From WVWW01 sp041568335 (GTDB lineage: Bacteria; Acidobacteriota; Polarisedimenticolia; Polarisedimenticolales; Polarisedimenticolaceae): a stretch of DNA of 7,492 nt. Below the pieces are notes generated by a model that saw only the letters and a list, made by a program, of their open reading frames with translations, made no database searches and had not been told where the DNA came from. Each line of letters opens with the position of its first letter. The stretch's first letter is position 1. Location: positions 1 through 7,492 of the forward strand of contig JBFFZZ010000151.1 in assembly GCA_041568335.1 (NCBI GenBank), given 5' to 3'. Both the position numbers and the translations under genes were made by a program. This document shows positions 1-6,569 of this stretch, one piece after another.

Positions 1-2
1 GC

Positions 3-845
3 CGCTTCCCCTACTATATGAACGTGTACGGAATTCACACCGTCCACGGTCGCGCCCCGTCGATCGCCACGGGAATCAAGGTCACCAACCCCGATCTTTC
101 CGTGTGGATCGTCTCGGGGGACGGCGACGCGTTCTCGATCGGCGGCAATCACCTGATCCACGTCCTGCGGCGCTACGTCGACGTCAACCTGCTCGTGTTC
201 GACAACCGGATCTACGGCTTGACCAAGGGTCAGTACTCGCCGACCTCGGAGTTCGGCAAGGTCACCAAGTCCACGCCGTACGGGTCCCTCGACCGCCCGT
301 TCAACCCCGTGTCGGTCGCATTGGGCGCCGGCGCCACGTTCGTCGCGCGGAGCATCGACATCCACGCAACACACATGAAGCGGACCCTGACCGACGCTCA
401 CGGCCACAAGGGGACGTCGTTCGTCCAGATCTTTCAGAACTGCAACATCTTCAACGACGGCGCCTTCGAAAAGATCCGCGAGAAAAAACTGCGCGACGAC
501 AATGTCATCGAGTTGAAGCACGGCGAGCCTCTGGTCTTCGGAAAGGACCGTGATCAGGGAATCCGCTGGGCCGGACCGGGCCGGCCCGAGATCGTGAAGC
601 TCGGCAACGGCGTCGACGAGAAAGACCTCGTGATCCACGACGAACAGGGCACGATGGGCTACCTGATGACACTCTCGGAGATGAAGCCTCCGGAATTTCC
701 GATGCCGATCGGCGTCCTGCGGTGCATCGATGCCCCGACGGTCGACGCCGGGATCCACGCGCAGATCCAGTCGATCACCGAGAAGAAGGGCCCGGGCGAT
801 CTCGAGAAGATCATCTACGCCGGTAACATCTGGACCGTGGATTAA
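3..845 (+). CDS. korB: 2-oxoacid:ferredoxin oxidoreductase, beta (TPP-binding) subunit, 5'-truncated by window edge
   Basis: This is the beta subunit of a 2-oxoglutarate (or related 2-oxoacid):ferredoxin oxidoreductase, a cytosolic enzyme that with its alpha subunit and thiamine pyrophosphate converts a 2-oxoacid plus CoA to acyl-CoA, CO2 and reduced ferredoxin. The frame is open to the left edge (RFPYY precedes the first ATG at 18), so that ATG is internal. Roughly the first 50-60 residues, which normally carry the WCPGCG cysteine motif, lie outside the window. Numbering from the ATG at 18, GRAPSIATG is at 11-19, the TPP/Mg motif SGDGDAFSIGGN at 33-44 with its partner DNRIYGLTKGQYSPTSE at 62-78, and KSTPYGSLDRPFNP at 84-97. 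These are near-diagnostic of KorB-type beta subunits. The C-terminal part (about 155-275) is the usual less conserved extension. The alpha subunit is presumably just upstream. The gene meets the following minus-strand gene tail to tail, with 9 bases between stops. Substrate is inferred from family only. Confidence 0.93.
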   Translation, partial: RFPYYMNVYGIHTVHGRAPSIATGIKVTNPDLSVWIVSGDGDAFSIGGNHLIHVLRRYVDVNLLVFDNRIYGLTKGQYSPTSEFGKVTKSTPYGSLDRPFNPVSVALGAGATFVARSIDIHATHMKRTLTDAHGHKGTSFVQIFQNCNIFNDGAFEKIREKKLRDDNVIELKHGEPLVFGKDRDQGIRWAGPGRPEIVKLGNGVDEKDLVIHDEQGTMGYLMTLSEMKPPEFPMPIGVLRCIDAPTVDAGIHAQIQSITEKKGPGDLEKIIYAGNIWTVD

Positions 846-854
846 TCTGGAGCC

Positions 855-2030
855 TCAGATCCGGATGCGGTCCGGGCCCTCGAAATCGAAATCCCGGCGC
901 GAGACGATGAGCGTCCTGCCGTTCTGGCGGCGCTTGCGGTAGCCGAACAGGTGGAAGATCTCGAGCGGGAACCAACGCGCGACGCGGGTGTCGACGACCA
1001 ACCGCAGACCGCGGTCGTCGCTGCGGTGAACGCCGGGAAGCCACTGCAGGAGCACGTCGAGCCGCAGCCGCCGAAGCAGTGAGGACAACCGCAGCCAAAA
1101 GACGCGAACCGGTCGGGCGATGAAGAAGCCGTCCTCGCCTTTTCCCTGATAGAGCGGAAGCAGCATCAACCCCGATTCGCTGGCCCGGATCGGCCCGCTG
1201 CGGTCGTGGGCCACGACCTGTCCTTTTTCGATGGGAACGAAATTGTCGAAACCCGGAAGCATCTCGAACCCGTCCTGCGGCTCGATGGCGTGGCGGTAGC
1301 GCACCTCGATGACCGGCGGTACGCCGCGACTGGTCTCGCGGAGGATCGTCTCGTAGGGCCGTGAGTCGTCGCGGTCCTCGGGGACGAGCCCGGCGCGGCG
1401 CAGCGCGAGCCAGATCAAAGCCTCGAGTCGATCGACCGAGCCGTCGCAGTCGTGCTGGCCGGCCTCGACGCCCATCGTGATCAGGCCGAAGTTGTTGAGG
1501 TATTCGAGCAACGCGCCGTCGACCTGTTCTTCCAGCCCGAGGATCAACGGCAACGGGAACGAACGCGCAAACGACCGGTTGCGCAGGGTGTCGCCGACGG
1601 TCACGAAGGGCGGGCTGACGGCGGAGGTGGTGTGGAGATCGAGAAAATAGACCGGCCCCGTCGCGACATCGAGCGCGGCGCGAATCGCGGCCAGCACGTC
1701 GCGCTGCTCCGTGGCCTCGGCGGTGTCCAGCGTATCGAGCGCGGCGAGCTTCTCCGGCGTCCACTGGCGGTTGAGATCGCGATCGACGAAGCGCGTCTGC
1801 TCGGCCGCCGCCTTGAGATTGCCCACGAGAGCGACGAAACGGCCCCGCACCTCGATGGACTTGCGGTCGAGCCGGTCGAGGACGCGCTGCGCGGCACGCG
1901 CCCCGGCGGGCTCGTTTCCGTGCATCCCGGTCATCACGATCATCGTCGGACCGGCGCCGTTGCCGCGCTCACCGATCAAGCGTCGATGATGAACCGGTGC
2001 CTCGAGCACTCCACTGGAACGATCGGACAC
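855..2030 (-). CDS. Succinylglutamate desuccinylase/aspartoacylase-family zinc hydrolase (M14-like)
   Basis: A 391-residue zinc-dependent amidohydrolase of the AstE/AspA family, whose members cleave the amide bond of N-acyl amino acids such as N-succinylglutamate or N-acetylaspartate. The metal and active-site pattern is complete: GMHGNEPAG at 35-43 (ligands H37 and E40), R80 and DLNR at 85-88, DLHTT at 131-135 (ligand H133), and VEAGQH at 188-193 with E189 as the likely catalytic glutamate. LPLYQGKGEDGFF at 291-303 lies in the C-terminal beta domain. The tail beyond about 305, rich in Arg and Leu, is less recognisable. The start is GTG at 2030. No ATG lies in frame upstream and no Shine-Dalgarno is visible; instead TAGGTT lies five bases before the GTG. 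It follows the HprK-like gene by 76 bases on the same strand, so co-transcription is possible but an own promoter is also present. The true substrate cannot be read from sequence; this clade is often only annotated by family. Confidence 0.88.
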   Translation of the reverse strand: MSDRSSGVLEAPVHHRRLIGERGNGAGPTMIVMTGMHGNEPAGARAAQRVLDRLDRKSIEVRGRFVALVGNLKAAAEQTRFVDRDLNRQWTPEKLAALDTLDTAEATEQRDVLAAIRAALDVATGPVYFLDLHTTSAVSPPFVTVGDTLRNRSFARSFPLPLILGLEEQVDGALLEYLNNFGLITMGVEAGQHDCDGSVDRLEALIWLALRRAGLVPEDRDDSRPYETILRETSRGVPPVIEVRYRHAIEPQDGFEMLPGFDNFVPIEKGQVVAHDRSGPIRASESGLMLLPLYQGKGEDGFFIARPVRVFWLRLSSLLRRLRLDVLLQWLPGVHRSDDRGLRLVVDTRVARWFPLEIFHLFGYRKRRQNGRTLIVSRRDFDFEGPDRIRI

Positions 2031-2035
2031 GTTGG

Positions 2036-2065
2036 AACCTAAGGGATGACCATGGTGGCTGTCGT
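2036..2065 (-). promoter_or_regulatory. Putative promoter for the aspartoacylase-family gene, positioned for a leaderless transcript
   Basis: On the minus strand ACGACA (2065-2060, four of six matches to TTGACA) is followed after 18 bases by TAGGTT (2041-2036). Only five bases separate this hexamer from the GTG at 2030. Transcription would therefore start at or next to the start codon, which fits the absence of a Shine-Dalgarno. The rest of the gap 2031-2106 holds a pyrimidine-rich stretch just after the upstream stop codon but no convincing terminator. Confidence 0.4.
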
Positions 2066-2106
2066 TGTTGAAGGTCAGGAAGGAAAAGATACCGACATGC
2101 GGCCGC

Positions 2107-3000
2107 TCAGTCCAGTCCCCGTACGGTCTGCTCGAGGAGCTCCCAGAAGTCCCCGTCGGGAGCGAAATGCAGGTGACCGAAGCGGGCTTCCCGGGCGAAT
2201 CGATCGACCTGATCGAGGAGCCGCTCCGCGAGATCCGGCAGCGCCCACGGCAGCGCGAGACACGAGGAGAGCGAGGCCGCCGCGGCGAGCCCGGTCATGC
2301 GCTCGGCGTGCGGCCGATCGGCCTTGAACAGCTTCCAGATACCGGCGATCGGGTAGCAGGTCTCGCCTGGCCGTGACCGGACGGTCTCCGCGTTGTCGAA
2401 CGGGAGCGGTGGCGTGACCCAGCCCTCCGCGCCCGGCCAGACCATACCGAAGTCGTCACCCAGACAGACCGCGGGGCTCGAGAGCGCCACCGCGGTGCTC
2501 TTCCCCGCCCCCGACGGTCCGGCGAAGATCCATGCCCGTCGGTCGCGCAGCACGCCGGCCGAGTGCATCGCGAATCCGCCCCGCTCGGCGGCCATCCGCG
2601 CGGCCAGGATGCGGGCCGCGTTCTCGATCGAACGCGCGGGCGGTTCGCCCGATCCCGACTCGAGCGCCAGACGCCACTGCCCATCGACGGGTCCGAGGGC
2701 GAAGGCGTAGGACACCGCGAGCACGCCGGAGGCCGTCTCGTGCGCCTCGACGCGGTAGAGCTCCCCGGCCTGCGGCCGGTCCAGCCAACCCCCTGCCCCG
2801 GCGTCCGTGACGCGGATCGTCTTGTCGACCGGCAACCCCGAATCGGGATCGAGGTAGGGGCCCCAGCGGTGCGCGAGCGCGGCGGCGTGCTCGCGGGAGA
2901 GCCCCTCGAAACGAAGCGCCCGGTCGCCGATCGCGAGTTCCCGGACCTGCTCCCCACAATCGCCGAGCGCGTCGGAAAAACGGCGTATCGCTGCTTCCAC
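2107..3000 (-). CDS. HPr kinase (HprK)-like P-loop protein of unknown target
   Basis: A 297-residue cytosolic protein whose second half resembles the catalytic domain of HPr serine kinase and related P-loop proteins. Visible landmarks are AMHSAGV (144-150), the Walker A loop GPSGAGKST (161-169) following a hydrophobic strand AWIFA, and LGDDFG (180-185), a likely Walker B-type strand with D182/D183. TPPLPFDN (196-203) and a basic/helical tail follow. Residues 1-140 match no domain I recognise. It is not a bona fide HprK: the N-terminal domain and the usual phosphatase-associated motif are not evident, and no HPr or PTS gene is in the window. Related HprK-like proteins occur in peptide-modification and asparagine-synthetase-type clusters, but none of those partners is visible here. 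The start is GTG at 3000; an in-frame TAG lies just four codons upstream, so no longer start is possible. It is divergent from the GCS2 gene and precedes the hydrolase gene by 76 bases. ATP binding is well supported; phosphotransfer and its substrate are not. Confidence 0.8.
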   Translation of the reverse strand: MEAAIRRFSDALGDCGEQVRELAIGDRALRFEGLSREHAAALAHRWGPYLDPDSGLPVDKTIRVTDAGAGGWLDRPQAGELYRVEAHETASGVLAVSYAFALGPVDGQWRLALESGSGEPPARSIENAARILAARMAAERGGFAMHSAGVLRDRRAWIFAGPSGAGKSTAVALSSPAVCLGDDFGMVWPGAEGWVTPPLPFDNAETVRSRPGETCYPIAGIWKLFKADRPHAERMTGLAAAASLSSCLALPWALPDLAERLLDQVDRFAREARFGHLHFAPDGDFWELLEQTVRGLD

Positions 3001-3001
3001 C

Positions 3002-3023
3002 CGGGCAGTCTACAAGACGCCCG
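3002..3023. repeat. Inverted repeat in the divergent promoter region
   Basis: The left arm 3002-3011 (CGGGCAGTCT) and right arm 3015-3023 (AGACGCCCG) are complementary over nine base pairs, with A3007 unpaired, around an ACA centre. It occupies most of the 37 bases between the two divergent starts and covers the minus-strand -10 hexamer. It could be an operator for a dimeric regulator. A transcribed hairpin is less likely if the transcripts begin at the start codons. Confidence 0.5.
3007..3012 (-). promoter_or_regulatory. -10-like hexamer for the HprK-like gene (leaderless arrangement)
   Basis: Read on the minus strand this is TAGACT, with six bases before the GTG at 3000. That spacing would put the transcription start at the start codon. 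No Shine-Dalgarno precedes the GTG. A -35 element is poor (TCGCAT, 16 bases upstream). The hexamer overlaps the in-frame TAG that limits the gene. Confidence 0.45.
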
Positions 3024-3024
3024 C

Positions 3025-3030
3025 TAGAAT
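3025..3030 (+). promoter_or_regulatory. -10-like hexamer for the GCS2 ligase gene (leaderless arrangement)
   Basis: TAGAAT (five of six matches to TATAAT) ends seven bases before the ATG at 3038, which is the spacing from a -10 element to a transcription start. An earlier in-frame ATG at 3029 overlaps this hexamer, so the hexamer favours 3038 as the real start. No convincing -35 element is seen at 16-18 bases. Confidence 0.5.
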
Positions 3031-3037
3031 GCGACGG

Positions 3038-4309
3038 ATGGCCACCTCCGAACCCCGCCCCCTGACCCGCGAGCTTCTGCTCGACTACTTCGTCCGCGCG
3101 GCGCGCCCGCGCGAGGAGTGGCTGGTCGGGATGGAGCTCGAGAAGATGGGGCGCGCCGCTCGTGACGGTTCGCCGCTTCCCTACACCGGGGAGGGCCCTT
3201 CCGTACGCAAGGTGCTGGAGTTCATCCAGGCGCGGCGCGGCGGATCGCCGATCATGGAGGGCGACCACCTGATCGGCCTCGATGCCGCGTGGGGCACGAT
3301 CTCGCTCGAGCCGGGCGGCCAGGTCGAGTGGTCGTCGCGACCGGCACGGACCCTGGCCGAGCTGGAACAGCACCTCGACGGACACCTCGAGGTGATGCGC
3401 AAGGCCGAAAAGGCGCTTGCCGTGCGCTGGCTCCAGGAGGCGGTCGACCCCGTCGTCCCGCTCGACCGGATGCCCTGGATGCCCAAGGCGCGCTACGCGA
3501 TCATGCGGCCGTATCTGGGCGCGCGCGGCCGCCTGGCGCATCGCATGATGACGCAGACGGCCAGCATCCAGGTCGCGTTCGATTACTCCGATCCGCACGA
3601 TTGGCGCGAGAAGTTCCGCTTGGCGGCGTTGCTGGCGCCGGTGGCCAATGCGTTGTTCGCGAACTCGCCACGCATCGACGGCGCCGACACGGGCTACAAG
3701 TCGTATCGTGCGATCTGCTGGCAGCACACCGATCCGGCTCGCTGCGGGTTGCCCGAGATCGTTTTCAAGCGACACTTCAGCCTGGAGGCATGGCTCGATT
3801 ACCTGCTGCACGTCCCGACGATGTTCCGCCACCGGGCACGCGGCCTGGTCCCCGCGGGGGGCATCCCGTTCTGCGAGCTGCTCGAGCGGACCGGTTGCGA
3901 CGCGCCGCGCCACGAAGATTGGGAGACGCACATCTCGACGATCTTCACCGAGGTTCGCGCCTACACCTACATCGAGGTGCGCAGCGCCGACCTGGTGCCG
4001 GACGACCGCGCGTTCCAGGTGCCGACGTTCTGGACCGGCTTGCTCTACGACGAGGACTCGCGCGGCGCGATGCTGGAACGCTGCGCCGCCCACGACGACC
4101 ATCCGATCTGGCGGCAGGCCCTTCACGACGCCGCCAAGCTCGGGCTCGACGCGACGGTCCCGGGCACGACCGTGCGCGAACTCGCGGCCGCAGCGATCCG
4201 GCATTCGATCGCCGGGTTGCGGCGCGGCGCGCCCTGTGCCGGCGCTGCGGACGGCTCGGTCCGTCCCCTGCTCGCGCTGGCGCGGCTGCACGGCCTGAAC
4301 GTCGATTAA
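3038..4309 (+). CDS. gshA: Glutamate-cysteine ligase-like protein (GCS2 family, plant/alphaproteobacterial-like)
   Basis: Family members join L-glutamate through its gamma-carboxyl to the amine of cysteine using ATP, the first step of glutathione synthesis. The 423-residue protein shows the fold's markers in order: VGMELEKMG (30-38), MEGDHLIGLD (73-82), ISLEPGGQVEWSS (88-100), MPKARYAIM (148-156), MMTQTASIQVAFDY (170-183), FANSP (207-211), CWQHTDPARCG (227-237), THISTIFTEVRAYTYIEVRSAD (297-318) and PTFWTGLLYD (329-338). Length is near the 420-460 typical of this type. Several signature positions differ from what I recall of canonical enzymes (MELEK for TEHEK, TASIQVA for TCTIQVN, TEVRAYTY for PEVRLKRY), so this is a divergent branch and could act on another amine acceptor. 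No gshB is visible. The ATG at 3038 is preferred over 3029 because the latter lies within a -10-like hexamer. It is divergent from the HprK-like gene. Confidence 0.85.
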   Translation: MATSEPRPLTRELLLDYFVRAARPREEWLVGMELEKMGRAARDGSPLPYTGEGPSVRKVLEFIQARRGGSPIMEGDHLIGLDAAWGTISLEPGGQVEWSSRPARTLAELEQHLDGHLEVMRKAEKALAVRWLQEAVDPVVPLDRMPWMPKARYAIMRPYLGARGRLAHRMMTQTASIQVAFDYSDPHDWREKFRLAALLAPVANALFANSPRIDGADTGYKSYRAICWQHTDPARCGLPEIVFKRHFSLEAWLDYLLHVPTMFRHRARGLVPAGGIPFCELLERTGCDAPRHEDWETHISTIFTEVRAYTYIEVRSADLVPDDRAFQVPTFWTGLLYDEDSRGAMLERCAAHDDHPIWRQALHDAAKLGLDATVPGTTVRELAAAAIRHSIAGLRRGAPCAGAADGSVRPLLALARLHGLNVD

Positions 4310-4328
4310 CGCGCCGGCGCCGGTGCTT

Positions 4329-4337
4329 TGCTAGGAT
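4329..4337 (+). promoter_or_regulatory. Putative extended -10 promoter for the M20 dipeptidase-modABC operon
   Basis: TGCTAGGAT fits the extended -10 form TGnTAnnnT. Transcription would start near 4344 and give a leader of about 45 bases carrying a clear Shine-Dalgarno. No good -35 is seen. It lies 20 bases after the stop of the GCS2 ligase gene, so the downstream genes may have their own promoter as well as read-through. Confidence 0.4.
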
Positions 4338-4349
4338 TTCGTTTCCCGA

Positions 4350-4359
4350 ATTCCGGAAT
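4350..4359. repeat. Perfect 10-base palindrome in the dipeptidase leader
   Basis: ATTCCGGAAT is a perfect palindrome just after the inferred transcription start near 4344, a position typical of repressor operators. It is short and could occur by chance. It does not resemble the ModE sites I know of. Confidence 0.25.
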
Positions 4360-4377
4360 CGACTGCCCACGACGACC

Positions 4378-4382
4378 AGGAG
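4378..4382 (+). promoter_or_regulatory. Shine-Dalgarno of the M20 dipeptidase gene
   Basis: AGGAG with seven bases to the ATG at 4390. It decides the start: the frame is open upstream to 3289, but that part is only a shadow of the ligase gene. It is the only strong Shine-Dalgarno among the genes of this window. Confidence 0.8.
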
Positions 4383-4389
4383 CCCCGTC

Positions 4390-5796
4390 ATGGCCTTGTC
4401 CAGCTACTTGAAGAAGCAACGCAACCGCCACCTCGGCGAGCTAAAAGAGCTGCTTGCGATTCCCTCGATCAGCACCGACCCCGACCGCGCGGACGACGTC
4501 AAGCGCGCCGCCAGGTGGGTCTCGGAGCGTCTCCGCAAGGCCGGTTGCACCAAGGTCAAGGTTCACACCACCAAGAAGCACCCGATCGTCTACGGCGAGT
4601 GGTCGGGCGCCCCGGGACGACCGACGATTCTCGTCTACGGGCACTACGACGTCCAACCGGTCGATCCGCTGGAGCTGTGGCAATCCGACCCGTTCACGCC
4701 GACGGTGCGCAGCGGCAAGGTGTACGCGCGCGGTGCGTCCGACGACAAGGGCCAGGTCATCGCCCACGTCAACGCCCTCGAAGCGCACCTTCAAAACGGC
4801 GGCTGTCCGGTCAACGTCAAGTTCCTCATCGAGGGTGAGGAGGAGATCGGCTCGCCGAATCTCGACGAGTTCATCGAACGCAACAAGAAGTTGCTGAGCT
4901 GCGATGTGGTGGTCGTCTCCGACACCGCGATGTTCGCCAAGGGGCGTCCGTCGATCTGCTACGGCTTGCGCGGTCTGGCGTACGTGGAGATCACCGTGAC
5001 GGGAACCGATCGGGACCTCCACTCGGGGACCTTCGGCGGCGCCGTCGTCAACCCGGCCAACGCGCTGGTCGCGATGCTCGACAGCCTGAAGGATGCGAAA
5101 GGGCGCATCAAGGTCAAGGGCTTCTACGACAAGGTCGCGCGTATGACCGCCGCGGAGCGTCGCGCGTTCGCCAAGCTCCCGCACTCGGATACCCGGTTCA
5201 AGAAATCCATCGGCGCCCCGGCGCTGCACGGAGAATCGGGCTACTCGACGCTGGAGCGGATCTGGACCCGGCCGACGCTCGACATCAACGGTATCTGGAG
5301 CGGGTTCACCGGGGTGGGCGCCAAGACGGTGATCCCCGCGATCGCGCGAGCCAAGGTCTCGATGCGTCTGGTCCCGGACCAGACACCGCGCGAGATCGTG
5401 CGCAAGCTGACCCGTCACCTGCGCGCGGTCGCCCCCGAGTCCGTCAAGGTCGACGTCCGCGACCTGCACGGCGGCCACACCTGGATCACGAATCCGGACC
5501 GCCCCTCGTTGCAGGCCGCGTCGCGGGCGATGCAACGGGCGTTCGGCCGCAAGGCCGTGTTCGTCCGCGAGGGCGGCTCGATCCCGGTCGTCGCCACCTT
5601 CGACAAGAAGCTCCGCGTCCCCTGCGTGCTGATGGGCTTCGGTCTGCAGGACGACAACCTGCACGCCCCGAACGAGAAGATCGATGTCGATCAGTTCTAC
5701 GGTGGAATCGAAGCCGCCGCCTACCTGATGGAAGAGCTCGGCGAGGTCGCCAAGCAGCGCGACAAGGCAAAAGCCCGGACCGCGCGGCGACGATGA
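4390..5796 (+). CDS. M20-family zinc dipeptidase (CNDP2/PepV-like)
   Basis: A 468-residue cytosolic di-zinc metallopeptidase of the M20 family, expected to hydrolyse dipeptides (Xaa-Yaa, or Cys-Gly in the carnosinase-like branch). All metal and catalytic positions are visible: YGHYDVQP at 83-90 with H85; RGASDDKG at 114-121 with the bridging D118; EGEEEIGS at 148-155 with general base E151 and zinc ligand E152; VVSDTA at 175-180 with D178; and HAPNE at 425-429 with H425. DLHSGTFGG at 209-217 contains H211, equivalent to the histidine that reaches the partner subunit's active site, so a dimer is expected. The lid/dimerisation domain is about 195-315. The last 15 residues are a basic Lys/Arg tail outside the conserved fold. 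There is no signal peptide. Its stop overlaps the modA start as ATGA, implying translational coupling. Cys-Gly hydrolysis would fit the neighbouring GCS2 ligase, but that is inference. Confidence 0.92.
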   Translation: MALSSYLKKQRNRHLGELKELLAIPSISTDPDRADDVKRAARWVSERLRKAGCTKVKVHTTKKHPIVYGEWSGAPGRPTILVYGHYDVQPVDPLELWQSDPFTPTVRSGKVYARGASDDKGQVIAHVNALEAHLQNGGCPVNVKFLIEGEEEIGSPNLDEFIERNKKLLSCDVVVVSDTAMFAKGRPSICYGLRGLAYVEITVTGTDRDLHSGTFGGAVVNPANALVAMLDSLKDAKGRIKVKGFYDKVARMTAAERRAFAKLPHSDTRFKKSIGAPALHGESGYSTLERIWTRPTLDINGIWSGFTGVGAKTVIPAIARAKVSMRLVPDQTPREIVRKLTRHLRAVAPESVKVDVRDLHGGHTWITNPDRPSLQAASRAMQRAFGRKAVFVREGGSIPVVATFDKKLRVPCVLMGFGLQDDNLHAPNEKIDVDQFYGGIEAAAYLMEELGEVAKQRDKAKARTARRR

Positions 5797-6569
5797 GGGG
5801 CGGGCGCACACTCGCGCTCCTCATCGCGGCGCTGGCCGCCGCCGCAGCGCCCGGTCCCCGCGGGGACGACCTGGTGGTCTCGACCGCGATCAGCCTGAAA
5901 GAGCCGTTGCTCGAAGCGATCGACGAGTTCGCGATCAGCGCCGCCGGACAGGGCTTACCCAGGGTCGACGTTCACGCGGGCGGCTCCTCCATCCTCGTCC
6001 GGCAGGTGGTTCGCGGAGTTCCCGGCGATCTCGTGGTCGTCGCGTCGCGCGCGGACGCCGAGCATCTGGTCCAAGCGGGCCGGGCAAAACGGTCCTCCGT
6101 TTGCGTGCTCGCCGGCAATACGCTGGTGCTGGTCGTGCCGCGCGGCGGGCCGCGGCTCGAGGACTTGAACCAGCTGCGCGAGCCGCGGTTCGAGCGTGTC
6201 GCCATGGCCCATCCGCGCGCGGCACCGCTGGGCCGTTACACCGCGCAGGCGCTGGAGGCGGCCGGTCTGAAGGGGCCGCTGGAGGCCAAGCGGATCCCCG
6301 CCGAGCACGCCCGACAGGTCGTCGATTACGTCGTACGTGGCGAGGTCGACGCCGCGGTGGTCTACCGCACCGACGCGGCGCGCTTCGCGGATCGTGTTTC
6401 CGTCGCGTTCGAGATCGACCCGACGCTGCACGACCCGATCGAATACATCGCCGTCCTGCTCGATGACGGCGACCCGTGGAGCGAACGGTTGTTCACACAC
6501 CTCTGTTCCGAAACCGGCCGCGCCCGGTTCGAGGACGCCGGCTTCAGGCCATGGCCTGGCCCGCGCTAA
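5793..6569 (+). CDS. modA: Molybdate ABC transporter, periplasmic substrate-binding protein
   Basis: A 258-residue periplasmic oxyanion-binding protein that delivers molybdate (or tungstate) to the ModBC permease. A signal peptide is clear: a basic start (MRGGR), a hydrophobic Leu/Ala core at about 7-19, and probable cleavage near residue 24 before DDLVVSTAISL. There is no lipobox cysteine. ModA-type landmarks are TAISLKEPLLEAIDEF (31-46), HAGGSSILVRQVVRGVPGDLVV (61-82), LAGNTLVLVVP (106-116), AHPRAAPLGRYTAQALEAAGL (139-159) and VRGEVDAAVVYRTDA (181-195), which together cover the two lobes and oxyanion-binding loops. The second loop reads GGSS and the usual FISA strand is VVVA, so it is somewhat divergent and anion preference is uncertain. 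The start ATG overlaps the dipeptidase stop by four bases and has no Shine-Dalgarno, so it is probably expressed by coupling. Its end overlaps modB by 19 bases. Confidence 0.9.
   Translation: MRGGRTLALLIAALAAAAAPGPRGDDLVVSTAISLKEPLLEAIDEFAISAAGQGLPRVDVHAGGSSILVRQVVRGVPGDLVVVASRADAEHLVQAGRAKRSSVCVLAGNTLVLVVPRGGPRLEDLNQLREPRFERVAMAHPRAAPLGRYTAQALEAAGLKGPLEAKRIPAEHARQVVDYVVRGEVDAAVVYRTDAARFADRVSVAFEIDPTLHDPIEYIAVLLDDGDPWSERLFTHLCSETGRARFEDAGFRPWPGPR

Noticed and set aside
845..876. Two small hairpins (845-860, and CCGGA/TCCGG at 862-876) at the korB/hydrolase convergent junction as a shared terminator
   Set aside because: The stems are only five base pairs and no T-run follows on either strand. 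The second lies within the hydrolase coding sequence.
3029..3037. The upstream in-frame ATG at 3029 as start of the GCS2 ligase
   Set aside because: It overlaps the TAGAAT -10-like hexamer and has no ribosome-binding site. The ATG at 3038 sits at the right distance from that hexamer.
2456..4291. A 611-codon open frame on the minus strand
   Set aside because: It lies antisense to the clear GCS2 ligase gene and then runs in another frame of the HprK-like gene. Its translation is Arg/Pro/Gly-rich without any domain, as expected for a shadow frame in G+C-rich DNA.
4311..4320. The palindrome GCGCCGGCGC after the ligase stop as an intrinsic terminator
   Set aside because: It leaves no room for a loop and no T-tract follows; the next bases look like a promoter instead. 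Such G/C palindromes are expected by chance here.
3289..4389. A 5' extension of the dipeptidase frame through the ligase gene
   Set aside because: The frame is open there only as a shadow of the ligase. A Shine-Dalgarno at 4378-4382 and the family's N-terminus place the start at 4390.
4441..5811. A 456-codon open frame on the minus strand
   Set aside because: It is the exact antisense of the M20 dipeptidase, which has complete active-site motifs. The antisense translation shows no motif.
6476..6550. A longer modB start at 6476
   Set aside because: It would add 25 Arg-rich residues encoded wholly inside modA, ahead of an N-terminus (MAWPALKLSL) that already fits ModB.
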